Of a stretch of 64,000 nt of DNA, positions 53,064-61,622 are shown piece by piece. The notes beneath the pieces were generated by a model, which was not told the origin of the DNA, ran no database searches, and saw only the letters and a program-made list of their open reading frames with translations. A program made the translations under genes and the position numbers. This stretch comes from Pseudomonadales bacterium (GTDB taxonomy: Bacteria; Pseudomonadota; Gammaproteobacteria; Pseudomonadales; Azotimanducaceae), in assembly GCA_041395945.1 (NCBI GenBank), contig JAWKZN010000001.1:1054001-1118000 (forward strand). The letters run 5' to 3'. Position 1 is the stretch's first letter. Every line of letters begins with the position of its first letter.

Positions 53064-53762
53064 TCAGTTCGACCACCGGTAGCCGAATCCGTATTCGCTT
53101 TTGATTGCCGCGAAGTTGGCGTCCACCTTTTCGAACTTCTTGCGGATGTTGCGCATGTGGGTGTTGATGGTGTTGTTGGTCACCAGTGACTGCATGGTGG
53201 CGTTCATCAGGGTCTCGTAACTCACCGCATGACCCGGCTGCCGGACCAGTTTGGCGAGCATGCGGAACTCGGTACCGGAGAGGTCGATGCGCTGACCCTG
53301 CCAGGAAGCCAGCAGGGCATCCTGGTCCAGGGTCAGGTCTCCAATCTTTTTGGCGGTCGGGGACTCCACCTGGTCCTGATCCTTGCGGAACTCGTGTATG
53401 CGCAGCAGCGAGGATATGCGCTCGGCCAGATAATCCAGGCTGATGGGTTTCGGCAGGTAGTCCCAGGCGCCCAGTCGCAGTCCCGAGATCTTGTCGATCT
53501 CGTCGATGCGTTCGGTCAGGAAGATCACCGGGAGGGCGGGCGCTCGGGCGAGCAGGTCACGACACAGTTGAAATCCCGCATCGACCTCGTCGCCGAGAAT
53601 GATGTCGAGGATCACCAGGTCCGGCATGGCCTGCTCGATTCCCGCGAGGGCTTCCGCCCGGGTACCGTAGGCGGCGACCTGATAGCCTTTCTTGGTGATT
53701 GCGTCACGGTAGTTGGCCCGCTGATCCGGGTCGTCTTCGACGATGGCTATGGATTTGGCCAT
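53064..53762 (-). CDS. response regulator, OmpR/PhoB type, partner of the 50829 kinase
   Basis: 232 residues. Receiver: IAIVEDDPDQRANYRDAITK, acceptor Asp in LVILDIILGDEVDAGF, Thr and Lys in FLTERIDEIDK and YLPKPIS. C-terminal winged helix with DLSGTEFRMLAKLVRQPGHA and NTINTHMRNIRKKFEKVDAN. The ILGDEVDAGFQLCRDLL block resembles the sortase-associated regulators (TIGR03787 group, from memory). It is the first gene of the pair. Confidence 0.9.
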   Translation of the reverse strand: MAKSIAIVEDDPDQRANYRDAITKKGYQVAAYGTRAEALAGIEQAMPDLVILDIILGDEVDAGFQLCRDLLARAPALPVIFLTERIDEIDKISGLRLGAWDYLPKPISLDYLAERISSLLRIHEFRKDQDQVESPTAKKIGDLTLDQDALLASWQGQRIDLSGTEFRMLAKLVRQPGHAVSYETLMNATMQSLVTNNTINTHMRNIRKKFEKVDANFAAIKSEYGFGYRWSN

Positions 53763-53990
53763 TGGGCTCTCGGTGTTGATTCGTACGGGCCGGATTCTGC
53801 CGGATTCCGCCCGCCACGGCCATTCGTGACCTCCTGCTCAGATTTCCCGTGCCCGGCATCGCAAAGCGTCCGGCCTTGCAGGCTTTCTCCATGAACCTCA
53901 TGGAGCGCTCCACTGTTTCTGCACCCCATTTCCAGCCGGGAAGGGTCAAATAGCGACTCTGACTTTGGTCTTTGCGGGTATGCGGTAGAT

Positions 53991-54260
53991 ATGTCTGGTG
54001 TAACCAACGACCTCGATACTTGTGCTCTGACCCCATCGGGCAGCGCCGTGAATACCGGCGTTGCCGCCCTGGGGAAAAACCACGCCACCCAGGTACACGC
54101 AGCCAAGGTATTCGTGCCGTTCAGTGAAGCGCTTGTGGCACGCCACGGCGCGAGTCTTGGCGATCTGGTACCTTTCCGCAGCCATTACACCTGTCTGCGT
54201 CTGGCGGAGCCCGCCGGACAGTATGGCTGGAGCGACGTCGAGATCGAACAGCCCGCCTGA
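53991..54260 (+). CDS. small hypothetical protein
   Basis: 89 residues beginning MSGVTNDLDTCALTPSGSAV. It has a GKNHATQVHAAKVFVPFSEA block and a YGWSDVEIEQPA end; no signal or TM. Third-position GC is high, as in its neighbours, suggesting coding. The opposite strand is also open here (53946-54290), but its codon positions look less biased. No ribosome site is clear. No family is recognised. Confidence 0.45.
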   Translation: MSGVTNDLDTCALTPSGSAVNTGVAALGKNHATQVHAAKVFVPFSEALVARHGASLGDLVPFRSHYTCLRLAEPAGQYGWSDVEIEQPA

Positions 54261-54285
54261 GCCTGCCGGGACTCTGCGAACCGTC

Positions 54286-54327
54286 TTCACGCGAATACGT
54301 TCACGCGAATGTGTTCGTGCGATTGCG
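54286..54327 (+). repeat. three 14-bp tandem repeats upstream of pnuC, possible operator
   Basis: TTCACGCGAATACG, TTCACGCGAATGTG and TTCGTGCGATTGCG follow one another without gaps. Half-sites TTCGCG/CGCGAA make a partial dyad. The array ends about 60 bases before the pnuC start, where a repressor of nicotinamide-riboside uptake could bind. Confidence 0.55.
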
Positions 54328-54385
54328 GGTCGACTGACCCGCCGCTAAGGTAGGCGACCGATCCGACGCAAGGACCTGCCGGCCT

Positions 54386-55060
54386 TTGGATGTATTCCTG
54401 AACTACCTGCCGGATGCCCTGGCCGCCGCATTTGCGGACATGGCGTGGCTCGAGGCTGTTGGTCTCGGCTCCGGTCTCCTCTGTGTCTGGCTGCTGATCC
54501 GGCAGAATGTCTGGACCTTTCCGATCGGCCTGATCTATTCCTTCGTCTCGGTGGCGGTGTTCTTCGAGCAGCGGCTGTATGCAGACGTCCTGCTGTCCGG
54601 CTATTACGTGCTCATGAACGGCTATGGCTGGTACTACTGGCTGTATGGTGGCAGGCAGCATGGCGCAGGGTCGGCGGCGGGGCAGCAGACCGATGAGCTG
54701 CCGGTGACCCGTACACCGCGACAGGTGCTCGTCCTGTTGGGACTGGGGATCCTGGCCGCCACCCTGGCCATGGGCTGGTTCTTCGACAACCGCACCGGGG
54801 CCGAACTGCCTTACTGGGACAGCGCCACCACCTGCATGAGCTTCGCCGCCATGTGGATGACGGCGCGCAAGTATCTGGAGAACTGGATCGTCTGGCTGGT
54901 GGTGGATGTCATCGCCACCGGGATCTATCTGGTGAAAGGCATCGAGCTGTATGCGGTGCTCTACGGCGTTTATCTCGGCATGGCGGTAATCGGATGGCGC
55001 GCATGGCAGCAGACGCTGCAGCAACAGCAACAGCAGCAGGCATGCGCACCCGGCGTTTGA
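54386..55060 (+). CDS. pnuC: nicotinamide riboside transporter PnuC
   Basis: 224 residues with about seven TM helices. Family blocks: LCVWLLIRQNVWTFPIGLIY, VSVAVFFEQRLYADVLLSGY and YVLMNGYGWYYWLYGG, with the substrate-binding Trp/Asn set. It takes up nicotinamide riboside for NAD synthesis. The start codon is TTG 54386. The C-terminus QQTLQQQQQQQACAPGV is a poly-Gln run from a CAG/CAA repeat. Its last 19 bases overlap the kinase gene. Confidence 0.9.
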   Translation: MDVFLNYLPDALAAAFADMAWLEAVGLGSGLLCVWLLIRQNVWTFPIGLIYSFVSVAVFFEQRLYADVLLSGYYVLMNGYGWYYWLYGGRQHGAGSAAGQQTDELPVTRTPRQVLVLLGLGILAATLAMGWFFDNRTGAELPYWDSATTCMSFAAMWMTARKYLENWIVWLVVDVIATGIYLVKGIELYAVLYGVYLGMAVIGWRAWQQTLQQQQQQQACAPGV

Positions 55061-55578
55061 CCCTGTGCCTCACGGGGCCGGAATCGACGGGCAAAACGAC
55101 CCTCGCCCGCTCGCTTGCCGCACATTTCAATGTGCCGATGGTGGCCGAAGCGGCTCGCGACTACCTGGGTGCGCGGCAGGGCTATGGGGAAAAAGACCTT
55201 CTGGAGATCGCCCGGCTGCAGATAGCGGCGGAGCGGGATGCCCGCAGCAGCCATGACGGGCTGCTGATCAGTGATACGGATCTGCTGGTGCTGCAGATCT
55301 GGTGGGAAGAGAAATTCGGACCCGCGCCCGACCTGATCCGTGAGGGCATGGCGGCGCGCACGCCACGCATCTATCTGCTCACCTACCCGGACCTGCCCTG
55401 GGAGCCGGACCCGCTGCGCGAAAATCCGACAGACCGGATGCGGCTCTTTGCGCGTCATGAGTCGGAGCTGACCCGGGGACCGTTTCGCTACGGCATCGTC
55501 GAAGGTCTCGACGACAGCCGGCTCGAGTCTGCGCTGCACCAGTTCGAGCGCCTGATTGGCGGCCCCGGGCTGGTCTGA
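55042..55578 (+). CDS. NadR-like ATPase, probable nicotinamide riboside kinase
   Basis: 178 residues. Walker A in LTGPESTGKTTLARSLA, then VAEAARDYLGAR (nucleotide-kinase lid), LLISDTDLLVLQIWWEE and TYPDLPWEPDPLRENPTDR. These are the signatures of the NadR ribosylnicotinamide-kinase domain; the adenylyltransferase and HTH domains of full NadR are missing. Overlap with pnuC and the shared substrate make NR to NMN phosphorylation, trapping imported NR, very likely. Confidence 0.88.
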   Translation: MRTRRLTLCLTGPESTGKTTLARSLAAHFNVPMVAEAARDYLGARQGYGEKDLLEIARLQIAAERDARSSHDGLLISDTDLLVLQIWWEEKFGPAPDLIREGMAARTPRIYLLTYPDLPWEPDPLRENPTDRMRLFARHESELTRGPFRYGIVEGLDDSRLESALHQFERLIGGPGLV

Positions 55579-55599
55579 AAAGACGGCGGCCGCTCGGGT

Positions 55600-56445
55600 T
55601 CACATCATCTGACGCAGCCGCTCTGTCGAGAGGGTGAGCTGTGCGCGAATGCCTTCCTGATCGTGACCCTGGGCGAGTTCCGCATGGGCCCACGCGTACT
55701 CCCGCAGCCAGAACAGGCACAGACAGCGTTCCATGCGCTCCTGCGCTACGCTGTGGTCGAGGAGGCGCTCGGCCAGGGGGTGCAGTCGCTGCGCAGGCAG
55801 ACCCAGGCCCTGCTGCAGGGTGACCAGATCAAACAGCGGGTCGTTGTTGCCGAACCACTCCCAGTCCAGGGTCAACCAGGTCCCGGTAACGGTGCGGATG
55901 ACATTCCAGGGATTGAGATCGTTGTGTGCGGGAACCAGCTTCCGGGGCTGCCAGGCGAGGGAGGCAAGCAGGCGCGTCAGCCAGCGCGGACCCCGGGCTC
56001 CGGCGAGCAGCTGACGGGACAACTCCAGCGGGTCATAGGTGCGGGAAGTCACCGGCAGCGTCGCGTGCAGACGTTTGAGGTAGCCGATGAGGTCAGCTTC
56101 ATCGGGCCGTGCTTCACTCAGCAGCTGGCCGTCGACCCAGCGGGTGATCATGCTGCCGGTGTCGGGATCGAAAGCGATGAGGCTGGGTGCCTCGAGTGCG
56201 GGATCGCTGCTGAGCTGTCCGCCGCGCAGCAGCTCCAGTTCCGCGCGCCGGTCGACATAGGGTCGCTCCCGGCCCGGCACCCGGATCACGTAATCCACAG
56301 CGTCACAGCGGAAACGGAAGTTGTGATTGCTGAAGCCGCCGTCCAGATGGGCGATGGACTGGATGGCCGCAGGTGGCCAGTCCGGCACAAGCGCAGCGAT
56401 TTCTTTGCGAACCCGCTCAGTGTCGGGTAGCTGTGGTGTTGCCAT
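55600..56445 (-). CDS. aminoglycoside-phosphotransferase-fold kinase (choline/thiamine kinase-like)
   Basis: 281 residues. It has DGGFSNHNFRFRCDAVDYVI (Gly loop and Lys-equivalent region), the catalytic HNDLNPWNV (Brenner motif) and the metal-binding LDWEWFGNNDPLFDL (DxD). This small-molecule kinase group includes choline, ethanolamine and thiamine kinases. Thiamine kinase-type NADP/thiamine context is not shown; the substrate is open. It converges on the kinase gene at 55578. Confidence 0.82.
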   Translation of the reverse strand: MATPQLPDTERVRKEIAALVPDWPPAAIQSIAHLDGGFSNHNFRFRCDAVDYVIRVPGRERPYVDRRAELELLRGGQLSSDPALEAPSLIAFDPDTGSMITRWVDGQLLSEARPDEADLIGYLKRLHATLPVTSRTYDPLELSRQLLAGARGPRWLTRLLASLAWQPRKLVPAHNDLNPWNVIRTVTGTWLTLDWEWFGNNDPLFDLVTLQQGLGLPAQRLHPLAERLLDHSVAQERMERCLCLFWLREYAWAHAELAQGHDQEGIRAQLTLSTERLRQMM

Positions 56446-56540
56446 CGGCCCGGCGGACCTCTGCCCTGTTCTCGGTGACCGGGAGTCTAGCGCGTCCGGC
56501 GCGTCGCAGCGCTGGGGTGAGACCGATACAATCGGCGCCG

Positions 56541-57893
56541 ATGGATGTCACCCTCACCCGATTCGTGCACGCGCTGCGCAGCGCCGATCTGCAGGTCTCA
56601 CCGGCGGAAACCCTGGATGGGTTTGCCGTGGTGCAGGCGGTGGGTCTGATGGATCCGCGCCTGCTGCAGGATGCGCTGGCCCTGACCCTGGCGAAGACCC
56701 GGGAGGAGAAGCAGCGCTTTGCGGAATGCTTCGAGCGCTTCTTCCATCAGCTGGCGTTCCGGCGCGCGCCGAAACGCTCACCGCTGCGCGGACTGGATTC
56801 TGCGAAGCTGCTGGAAATCCTGGACCCGGAAAAACAGCCGGTGATCCGCCAGGTCATCGACGAAATCCTGCACGGAGATCGCACCGCACTCGCTTACCGG
56901 GTGCAGCGGGAAGCAGAGCGCCTGCAGATATCCGGCATGCAGACACTCAGAGACAAGGCCCGGATCGGTGATCTGCTGAGTCTTGCATTAGGTGGCAGAG
57001 AGCTCGAGCAGCTGCTCAGTCGATCTGAAGACTTTCCCGCAGCGCAGCTGCCGGCGCTGCGTTATCTGCGCCAGTACATTCAGGAGCAGGTCCGCGACTA
57101 TGTGGATCTCCAGTATCAGCTGGCGGTGGATGCGACAGGCCGACGCGCTCTCCTGGCGGCGGCGCTCAAGGGTAATCTCGATCAGCTGCCACCGGACTAC
57201 TATCGTGAAGTGGATCGGGTGGTGGCCAAACTTGCGCAGCGACTGAGTCAGCGTCACCGTGCCAGGGCAAAGAAAACCCGGCGTGGCCATCTCGACATCA
57301 AACGCACACTGCGCGCAAACATCGCCTACGACGGTGCGCTGTTCGATCTGCACTGGCGCCAGCGCCATCGCCAGCCCTCTACGGTGTATGTGGTCTGTGA
57401 TGTCAGCAACTCGGTTTCCCGGATTGCGCGCTTTCTGCTGCTGCTGCTGCACGGACTGACAGACGCGCTGCCTCAGGTGCGGGCCTTTGCGTTTTCCAAC
57501 CGGCTCGGAGAAATCAGTGAGGACTTACGCGGCAGCGACGTCGACGCAGCGGTGGCCGCGGCGATGTTCGACTGGGGCAAGGGTGCCACCGATTACGGTG
57601 CGGCGCTGACCGATCTGCGTAACCAGGTGGGCGCGGATCTGGACCGGCACAGCACCCTCATTTTTCTCGGCGATGCCCGGGCCAACTTCTACGATCCCCG
57701 GGTGGACGTACTGCGCGGACTGGCACGCCGGGTACGGCAGGTGTTCTGGCTCAACCCCGAGTCCCGGGATCGCTGGGGGGAGGGTGATTCGGTGATGCCC
57801 CACTACGCGCCATACTGTCTGCGGGTGGACGTCTGCCGCGATCTGCAGGATATCGAACGGTTCGCTGACCGGCTGCTGAGCGCGACCCGCTGA
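56541..57893 (+). CDS. VWA-domain CoxE-like protein
   Basis: 450 residues. The N-terminal half is a helical partner-binding region (MDVTLTRFVHALRSADLQVS, RRAPKRSPLRGLDSAK). The C-terminal VWA domain has the MIDAS DVSNSVS (DxSxS), the later Thr in GATDYGAAL, and Asp in FLGDARANFYDP. CoxE-like VWA proteins work with MoxR-type AAA ATPases in enzyme or cofactor assembly; no MoxR gene is in the window. Start ATG 56541; upstream open frame overlaps the 55600 gene. Confidence 0.85.
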   Translation: MDVTLTRFVHALRSADLQVSPAETLDGFAVVQAVGLMDPRLLQDALALTLAKTREEKQRFAECFERFFHQLAFRRAPKRSPLRGLDSAKLLEILDPEKQPVIRQVIDEILHGDRTALAYRVQREAERLQISGMQTLRDKARIGDLLSLALGGRELEQLLSRSEDFPAAQLPALRYLRQYIQEQVRDYVDLQYQLAVDATGRRALLAAALKGNLDQLPPDYYREVDRVVAKLAQRLSQRHRARAKKTRRGHLDIKRTLRANIAYDGALFDLHWRQRHRQPSTVYVVCDVSNSVSRIARFLLLLLHGLTDALPQVRAFAFSNRLGEISEDLRGSDVDAAVAAAMFDWGKGATDYGAALTDLRNQVGADLDRHSTLIFLGDARANFYDPRVDVLRGLARRVRQVFWLNPESRDRWGEGDSVMPHYAPYCLRVDVCRDLQDIERFADRLLSATR

Positions 57894-57953
57894 AGCTGAG
57901 GCAGGCCCCGGGTCGAAGCCTGGCTGCACGCCGAAGGAGGTCTCAGACGCCCA

Positions 57954-58709
57954 TCAGTTGATGCCGACCACGTAGGCGAGGGTCGGACCGATCTCCCGAT
58001 GCAGGACCAGATCGGCGATGCCATCGAGGGGCGTTTCTTCCCGGTTGAGGATGACCAGGCCGGCGCCGAGGCGCTTGGCGTATTCGGGAAAACCGGCGGC
58101 CGGATAGACCACCAGCGAAGAGCCGGCCACGATCATGAGATCGCAGGTTTCCACCACGGCCTGTGCCTTCGCCATGGCGTCTTCGGGCATGGCCTGACCG
58201 AAAGAAATGGTGGCGGATTTGATGATGCCGCCGCAGCGGCTGCAGGGTTCTACCCGCTGGTGCTGCCGGAACTGGGTTTCGAGGTCGGCGAGTTCATAGC
58301 GGGTGCCGCAGGACAGACAGGTGGCATAGCTGGCATTGCCGTGCAGTTCGATGACCTGATCGTCCGGCACCCCGGCATGCTGGTGCAGGTTGTCCACGTT
58401 CTGGGTGATTACCGCCGGGGACTTGCCGAGTTCGACCAGCCTCGCCACCGCATAGTGGCCTTTGTTGGGTACGGCTTTTTCGATACTGCGTTCGCCGGAG
58501 AAACGCCGGCGCCAGGATTCCTGACGCACGCTTTCGCTGGCCACGAAGTCCTGAAACTGGATGGGTTTCATTTTCGTCCACAGCCCGGTACCCGGACTGC
58601 GGAAGTCGGGGATGCCGGACTCGGTGCTGATACCGGCGCCGGTAAAAAACACAATGCGCCGGGACGTCTCGATCAGAGACCGGAAGTCTTCCAGTTCGTC
58701 GTGACTCAT
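57954..58709 (-). CDS. NAD-dependent protein deacylase (sirtuin)
   Basis: 251 residues. NAD-binding FFTGAGISTESGIPDFRSPG, QNVDNLHQHAG, catalytic His in VIELHGNA and Zn Cys pairs CLSCG and CSRCG are all intact. The C-terminal IVAGSSLVVYPAAGFPEY is also family-typical. It removes acyl groups from lysines while consuming NAD, yielding nicotinamide. It lies a few kilobases from the NR salvage genes. It is divergent from the isomerase gene at 58795. Confidence 0.92.
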   Translation of the reverse strand: MSHDELEDFRSLIETSRRIVFFTGAGISTESGIPDFRSPGTGLWTKMKPIQFQDFVASESVRQESWRRRFSGERSIEKAVPNKGHYAVARLVELGKSPAVITQNVDNLHQHAGVPDDQVIELHGNASYATCLSCGTRYELADLETQFRQHQRVEPCSRCGGIIKSATISFGQAMPEDAMAKAQAVVETCDLMIVAGSSLVVYPAAGFPEYAKRLGAGLVILNREETPLDGIADLVLHREIGPTLAYVVGIN

Positions 58710-58794
58710 AGCGGCTCCCCCAGGGTAGCGATCAAACGTGCTTTCGAAAATGCTGTCAACTATGCTCGTTCACTGCATCAGGCGAGGACGCACC

Positions 58795-59394
58795 ATGCAC
58801 CGTATCGAGTTTTTTTTCGACTGCTCCAGTCCCTGGACTTATCTCGCTTTCGAGCGCATCAGACCGCTGGCGGCCCGGGCGGATATCGAGGTGATCTGGA
58901 AGCCGATCCTGGTCGGGGGAATCTTCAACAGCGTGAATCCGAGTGTCTATGAAAACCGCTCGAAACCGGTGCCCGCGAAGGCGCGCTACTACCAGAAAGA
59001 CCTGCAGGACTGGGCTGCGTATGGAGGTGTGAAGATCGGTCAGCCACCCGTGTTTCCCGTCAACAGTGTGAAGGTGATGCGTGGGGCTTTCGTGGCGATT
59101 GAAGAGGGGTGTCTGGAGGCCTACGCGCAGCGTGCATTCGAGCGGTACTGGGGAGAGCTGGCGGACATTTCCCAGGAGGAAGAAGTCCTCAAAATCGCGG
59201 CAGCCGCGGGCATGGGCAAAGCGGACTTTCTTGCGAAGATCAGCAGCCAGCCATACAAGGATCGATTGCGGGAGAGCACCGACGAGTGTGTGCGGCGTGG
59301 CGGGTTTGGCTCACCGACCCTGTTTCTCGATGGTGATGACATGTATTTCGGCAACGATCGGATTGTGCTGATCGAGGCGAAACTCAGCCGTTGA
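58795..59394 (+). CDS. DsbA-fold 2-hydroxychromene-2-carboxylate isomerase family protein
   Basis: 199 residues of the kappa-GST/HCCA isomerase group. The N-terminal FFFDCSSPWTYLAFERIRPL carries the Ser-Pro-Trp-Thr active site instead of CxxC. KPILVGGIFNSVN and the C-terminal GGFGSPTLFLDGDDMYFGND are family signatures. It uses glutathione in aromatic degradation or detoxification. The start is ATG 58795 with GGCGAGGA ahead; the frame is open to 58738. Confidence 0.9.
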   Translation: MHRIEFFFDCSSPWTYLAFERIRPLAARADIEVIWKPILVGGIFNSVNPSVYENRSKPVPAKARYYQKDLQDWAAYGGVKIGQPPVFPVNSVKVMRGAFVAIEEGCLEAYAQRAFERYWGELADISQEEEVLKIAAAAGMGKADFLAKISSQPYKDRLRESTDECVRRGGFGSPTLFLDGDDMYFGNDRIVLIEAKLSR

Positions 59395-59530
59395 GCGGGT
59401 GTCGTCGGGGCGTCGAAAAATCTGACAGGTTACATCTGTACTACAGCTTCCCGACTTCCGATTCGAGAGCATAGACAGGTCGAATCCGAGGGTTTCGGCA
59501 CTGTTTTCGAATCTGAGTCCTGGAGTCTGA

Positions 59531-60235
59531 ATGAACCTGAGAGCCGGTTTTGCAGTTGCAGTCTTTCTGTGTGGTATGGGTGCTGCTAGTGCAGCGTCCG
59601 CAACGATCATTTCGAGCAGCGGATTCGGGTCCATACAGTCCGATCCGGATCGTACCGGAATGGTCGGCATTCAGCCGACGGATGATCCGCTCCTGCAGTA
59701 CGTTCACGAAGCACCCGATGGCATCATCCGCTTCAATGACGTCGCCGGAGACGGACTGACCATGCGTAACCCGGACGGCACGTCACCCGCATGGTGGAAC
59801 AGCACGGGTCCGGTCTTCACCACGGGTTCAAACACCATCACCATCAGTTTTGAAGGCATGGATGTTTTCGGCTTTGCGTTCAATCTCGGCGCGAATATGC
59901 CGGCGAGTGCGTGGATACGCGCGTTCTTCGAAGATGACAGCGGCGCTACCGGTTCGCTCTATGCAGGCGGCATCGCCGTGGGTACCGGCAGTCCGGCCCG
60001 GACACCGGGTTTTGGTGTGTTTGCAGCCGCCGGTGGTGCCTGTTCGCGGATCACCAGCATCGTCATCGACCCCGAGCCCTTTGAATGGGGTGTAGGCAAT
60101 ATGGCGATCTCCAGCGGCACCTGCGGGTCGGTATCCGTTCCCGAGCCTGACACCTTTGCGCTCCTCGGTGCAGGGCTGCTCGGCCTCAGCATGCTGCGGC
60201 GCAAACGTGGTGAGCGTAAAGGACTTCGCGGCTGA
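59531..60235 (+). CDS. exported PEP-CTERM sorting-signal protein
   Basis: 234 residues. Signal peptide MNLRAGFAVAVFLCGMGAAS-A. The C-terminal tripartite signal is VPEPDTFALLGAGLLGLSML-RRKR: VPEP motif, hydrophobic helix and basic tail, recognised by exosortase. The middle is a secreted beta-rich domain (VFGFAFNLGANMPASAWIRA). No exosortase gene lies in the window, so the processing enzyme must be elsewhere. Confidence 0.9.
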   Translation: MNLRAGFAVAVFLCGMGAASAASATIISSSGFGSIQSDPDRTGMVGIQPTDDPLLQYVHEAPDGIIRFNDVAGDGLTMRNPDGTSPAWWNSTGPVFTTGSNTITISFEGMDVFGFAFNLGANMPASAWIRAFFEDDSGATGSLYAGGIAVGTGSPARTPGFGVFAAAGGACSRITSIVIDPEPFEWGVGNMAISSGTCGSVSVPEPDTFALLGAGLLGLSMLRRKRGERKGLRG

Positions 60236-60253
60236 GCGGCTGACCGAAGTCGA

Positions 60254-60895
60254 TCAGCGCCGGGCTTCGTCCTCCGCAACCTGACAGAGCAGCGCGGGGA
60301 GAACGACAGGAGGAGAGCCGAGCCGGGTGACGATCTGCTGTGCGCAGGCTTTCGGGGTACTGCTGCTGGTATCGACTTCCAGATCATAGCCGGCACCGTG
60401 GGCGTGCACGGCGCTGAAGTGCGAAGTTGCCGTGCCGGGGAAGCGCCCGGTGCGTTTCTTCTCCCGGGCGTTTACCACATCGAGGCTGCAGCGCACACCG
60501 ATGAACCAGGTGGGTATGTCCCGCAATGCCCGTGCGTAGTCCAGCAGATATTCAGGGCGAAACAGCAGGTCGTCGATAATCACGTTGTTGCCGGCACTGG
60601 CGAACGCGGCGATGGCCCGACGCATCCCGCGCAGCACCTGTTCACCATGATCTCCGAAGCGGATGTGGGTCAGCAGCTCGCCGTTCTTTTCCATGGGCAC
60701 CACATTCAGACCGCGGTGTCCCGGAGTGCCGGAGGGTGAATTCAGACCTCTATAGCGACCCGGCATCCCATCCCGGAACTGATCCAGAGCGATGTGCTGA
60801 TAGGGCTCGTCCAGCAGCTGCTGCAGCATGATGGCCAGCGTCGTTTTGCCGGCACTGGACGACCCGTTGAGAAAGATGATTTTGCCGACCCCCAT
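60254..60895 (-). CDS. chloramphenicol-phosphotransferase-like (CPT) P-loop kinase
   Basis: 213 residues. Walker A: IIFLNGSSSAGKTTLAIMLQ; then ALDQFRDGMPGRY and NNVIIDDLLFRPEYLLDYA. This matches the CPT/zeta-like kinase group. True chloramphenicol kinases are rare; most members phosphorylate unknown substrates, so resistance should not be inferred. It is divergent from the PPTase gene. Confidence 0.85.
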   Translation of the reverse strand: MGVGKIIFLNGSSSAGKTTLAIMLQQLLDEPYQHIALDQFRDGMPGRYRGLNSPSGTPGHRGLNVVPMEKNGELLTHIRFGDHGEQVLRGMRRAIAAFASAGNNVIIDDLLFRPEYLLDYARALRDIPTWFIGVRCSLDVVNAREKKRTGRFPGTATSHFSAVHAHGAGYDLEVDTSSSTPKACAQQIVTRLGSPPVVLPALLCQVAEDEARR

Positions 60896-60939
60896 GACCT
60901 CGGATGGTATCTGCTGGCGGCCTGGACGACAATTCAGAC

Positions 60940-61599
60940 ATGGATGCGGAGCAGATCAATCAGGCCATCGCGGCAGCGTTTTCAGCGATCGATGACTGCC
61001 GGCTTCTGGCAGGTGACATCGTCGACTGTGTGGATGCGCTCTATCCGGAGGAGCAGGTGGCTGTGGCCCAGGCGATCGGGCGCAGGCAACGGGAATTCGC
61101 CACCGGCCGGACACTGGCGCGCAGACTGATGGGCGAACTGGGCATTGCACCTGCTGCGATACCGCGCGGCGCTCAGCGACAGCCGGTGTGGCCTGCCGGT
61201 GTGGTCGGCAGCCTGACCCATGCCGAGCGGGTCGCGGTGGCAGCGCTCGCAACCAGCGCAAAGTGCCGCGCCCTGGGCATCGATATCGAGATTGCGGATC
61301 GGGTCGGTCCGGAGCTCTATCCGAAGCTCTTCCGGCCTGCGGAGCTGAGTGCGATCGATGGTGACAGACGCCTGGCGGGACTGATGTTCAGCGCCAAGGA
61401 GGCGGGCTACAAAGCCACCTGTGCCCTGGCTCCGCGCTTTGTCGCGTTCCGGGATGCTGAAATCGACATTGACCAGGAGCAGCAACGCTTCGGGTTCCGC
61501 TATCTGGGAGATCACACCCCCAGCGCGGTGATGGAGGAGGGCAGCGGCCGCTATCTGTTCTGCGGGCCTTATGTGCTGAGCCTGTTTATCATCCGCTGA
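60940..61599 (+). CDS. 4'-phosphopantetheinyl transferase (EntD/Sfp-like)
   Basis: 219 residues. Family blocks: RRQREFATGRTLARRLM, GSLTHAERVAVAALAT, GIDIEIADRV (Mg-binding D-x-E) and FSAKEAGYKA (Lys-Glu). It attaches phosphopantetheine to carrier proteins of PKS, NRPS or fatty-acid type. No such synthase lies nearby. The start is placed at ATG 60940, with ATG 60904 possible. Confidence 0.88.
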   Translation: MDAEQINQAIAAAFSAIDDCRLLAGDIVDCVDALYPEEQVAVAQAIGRRQREFATGRTLARRLMGELGIAPAAIPRGAQRQPVWPAGVVGSLTHAERVAVAALATSAKCRALGIDIEIADRVGPELYPKLFRPAELSAIDGDRRLAGLMFSAKEAGYKATCALAPRFVAFRDAEIDIDQEQQRFGFRYLGDHTPSAVMEEGSGRYLFCGPYVLSLFIIR

Positions 61600-61622
61600 T
61601 CGTTCAGCGGATTCGTGAAAAC

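Noticed and set aside
52041..53189. 382-codon open frame on the plus strand
   Set aside because: Antisense to the sensor kinase periplasmic domain; His/Gln-rich shadow composition.
60254..60895. Chloramphenicol resistance
   Set aside because: The protein has the CPT fold, but most such kinases are not resistance enzymes and no mobile context exists.
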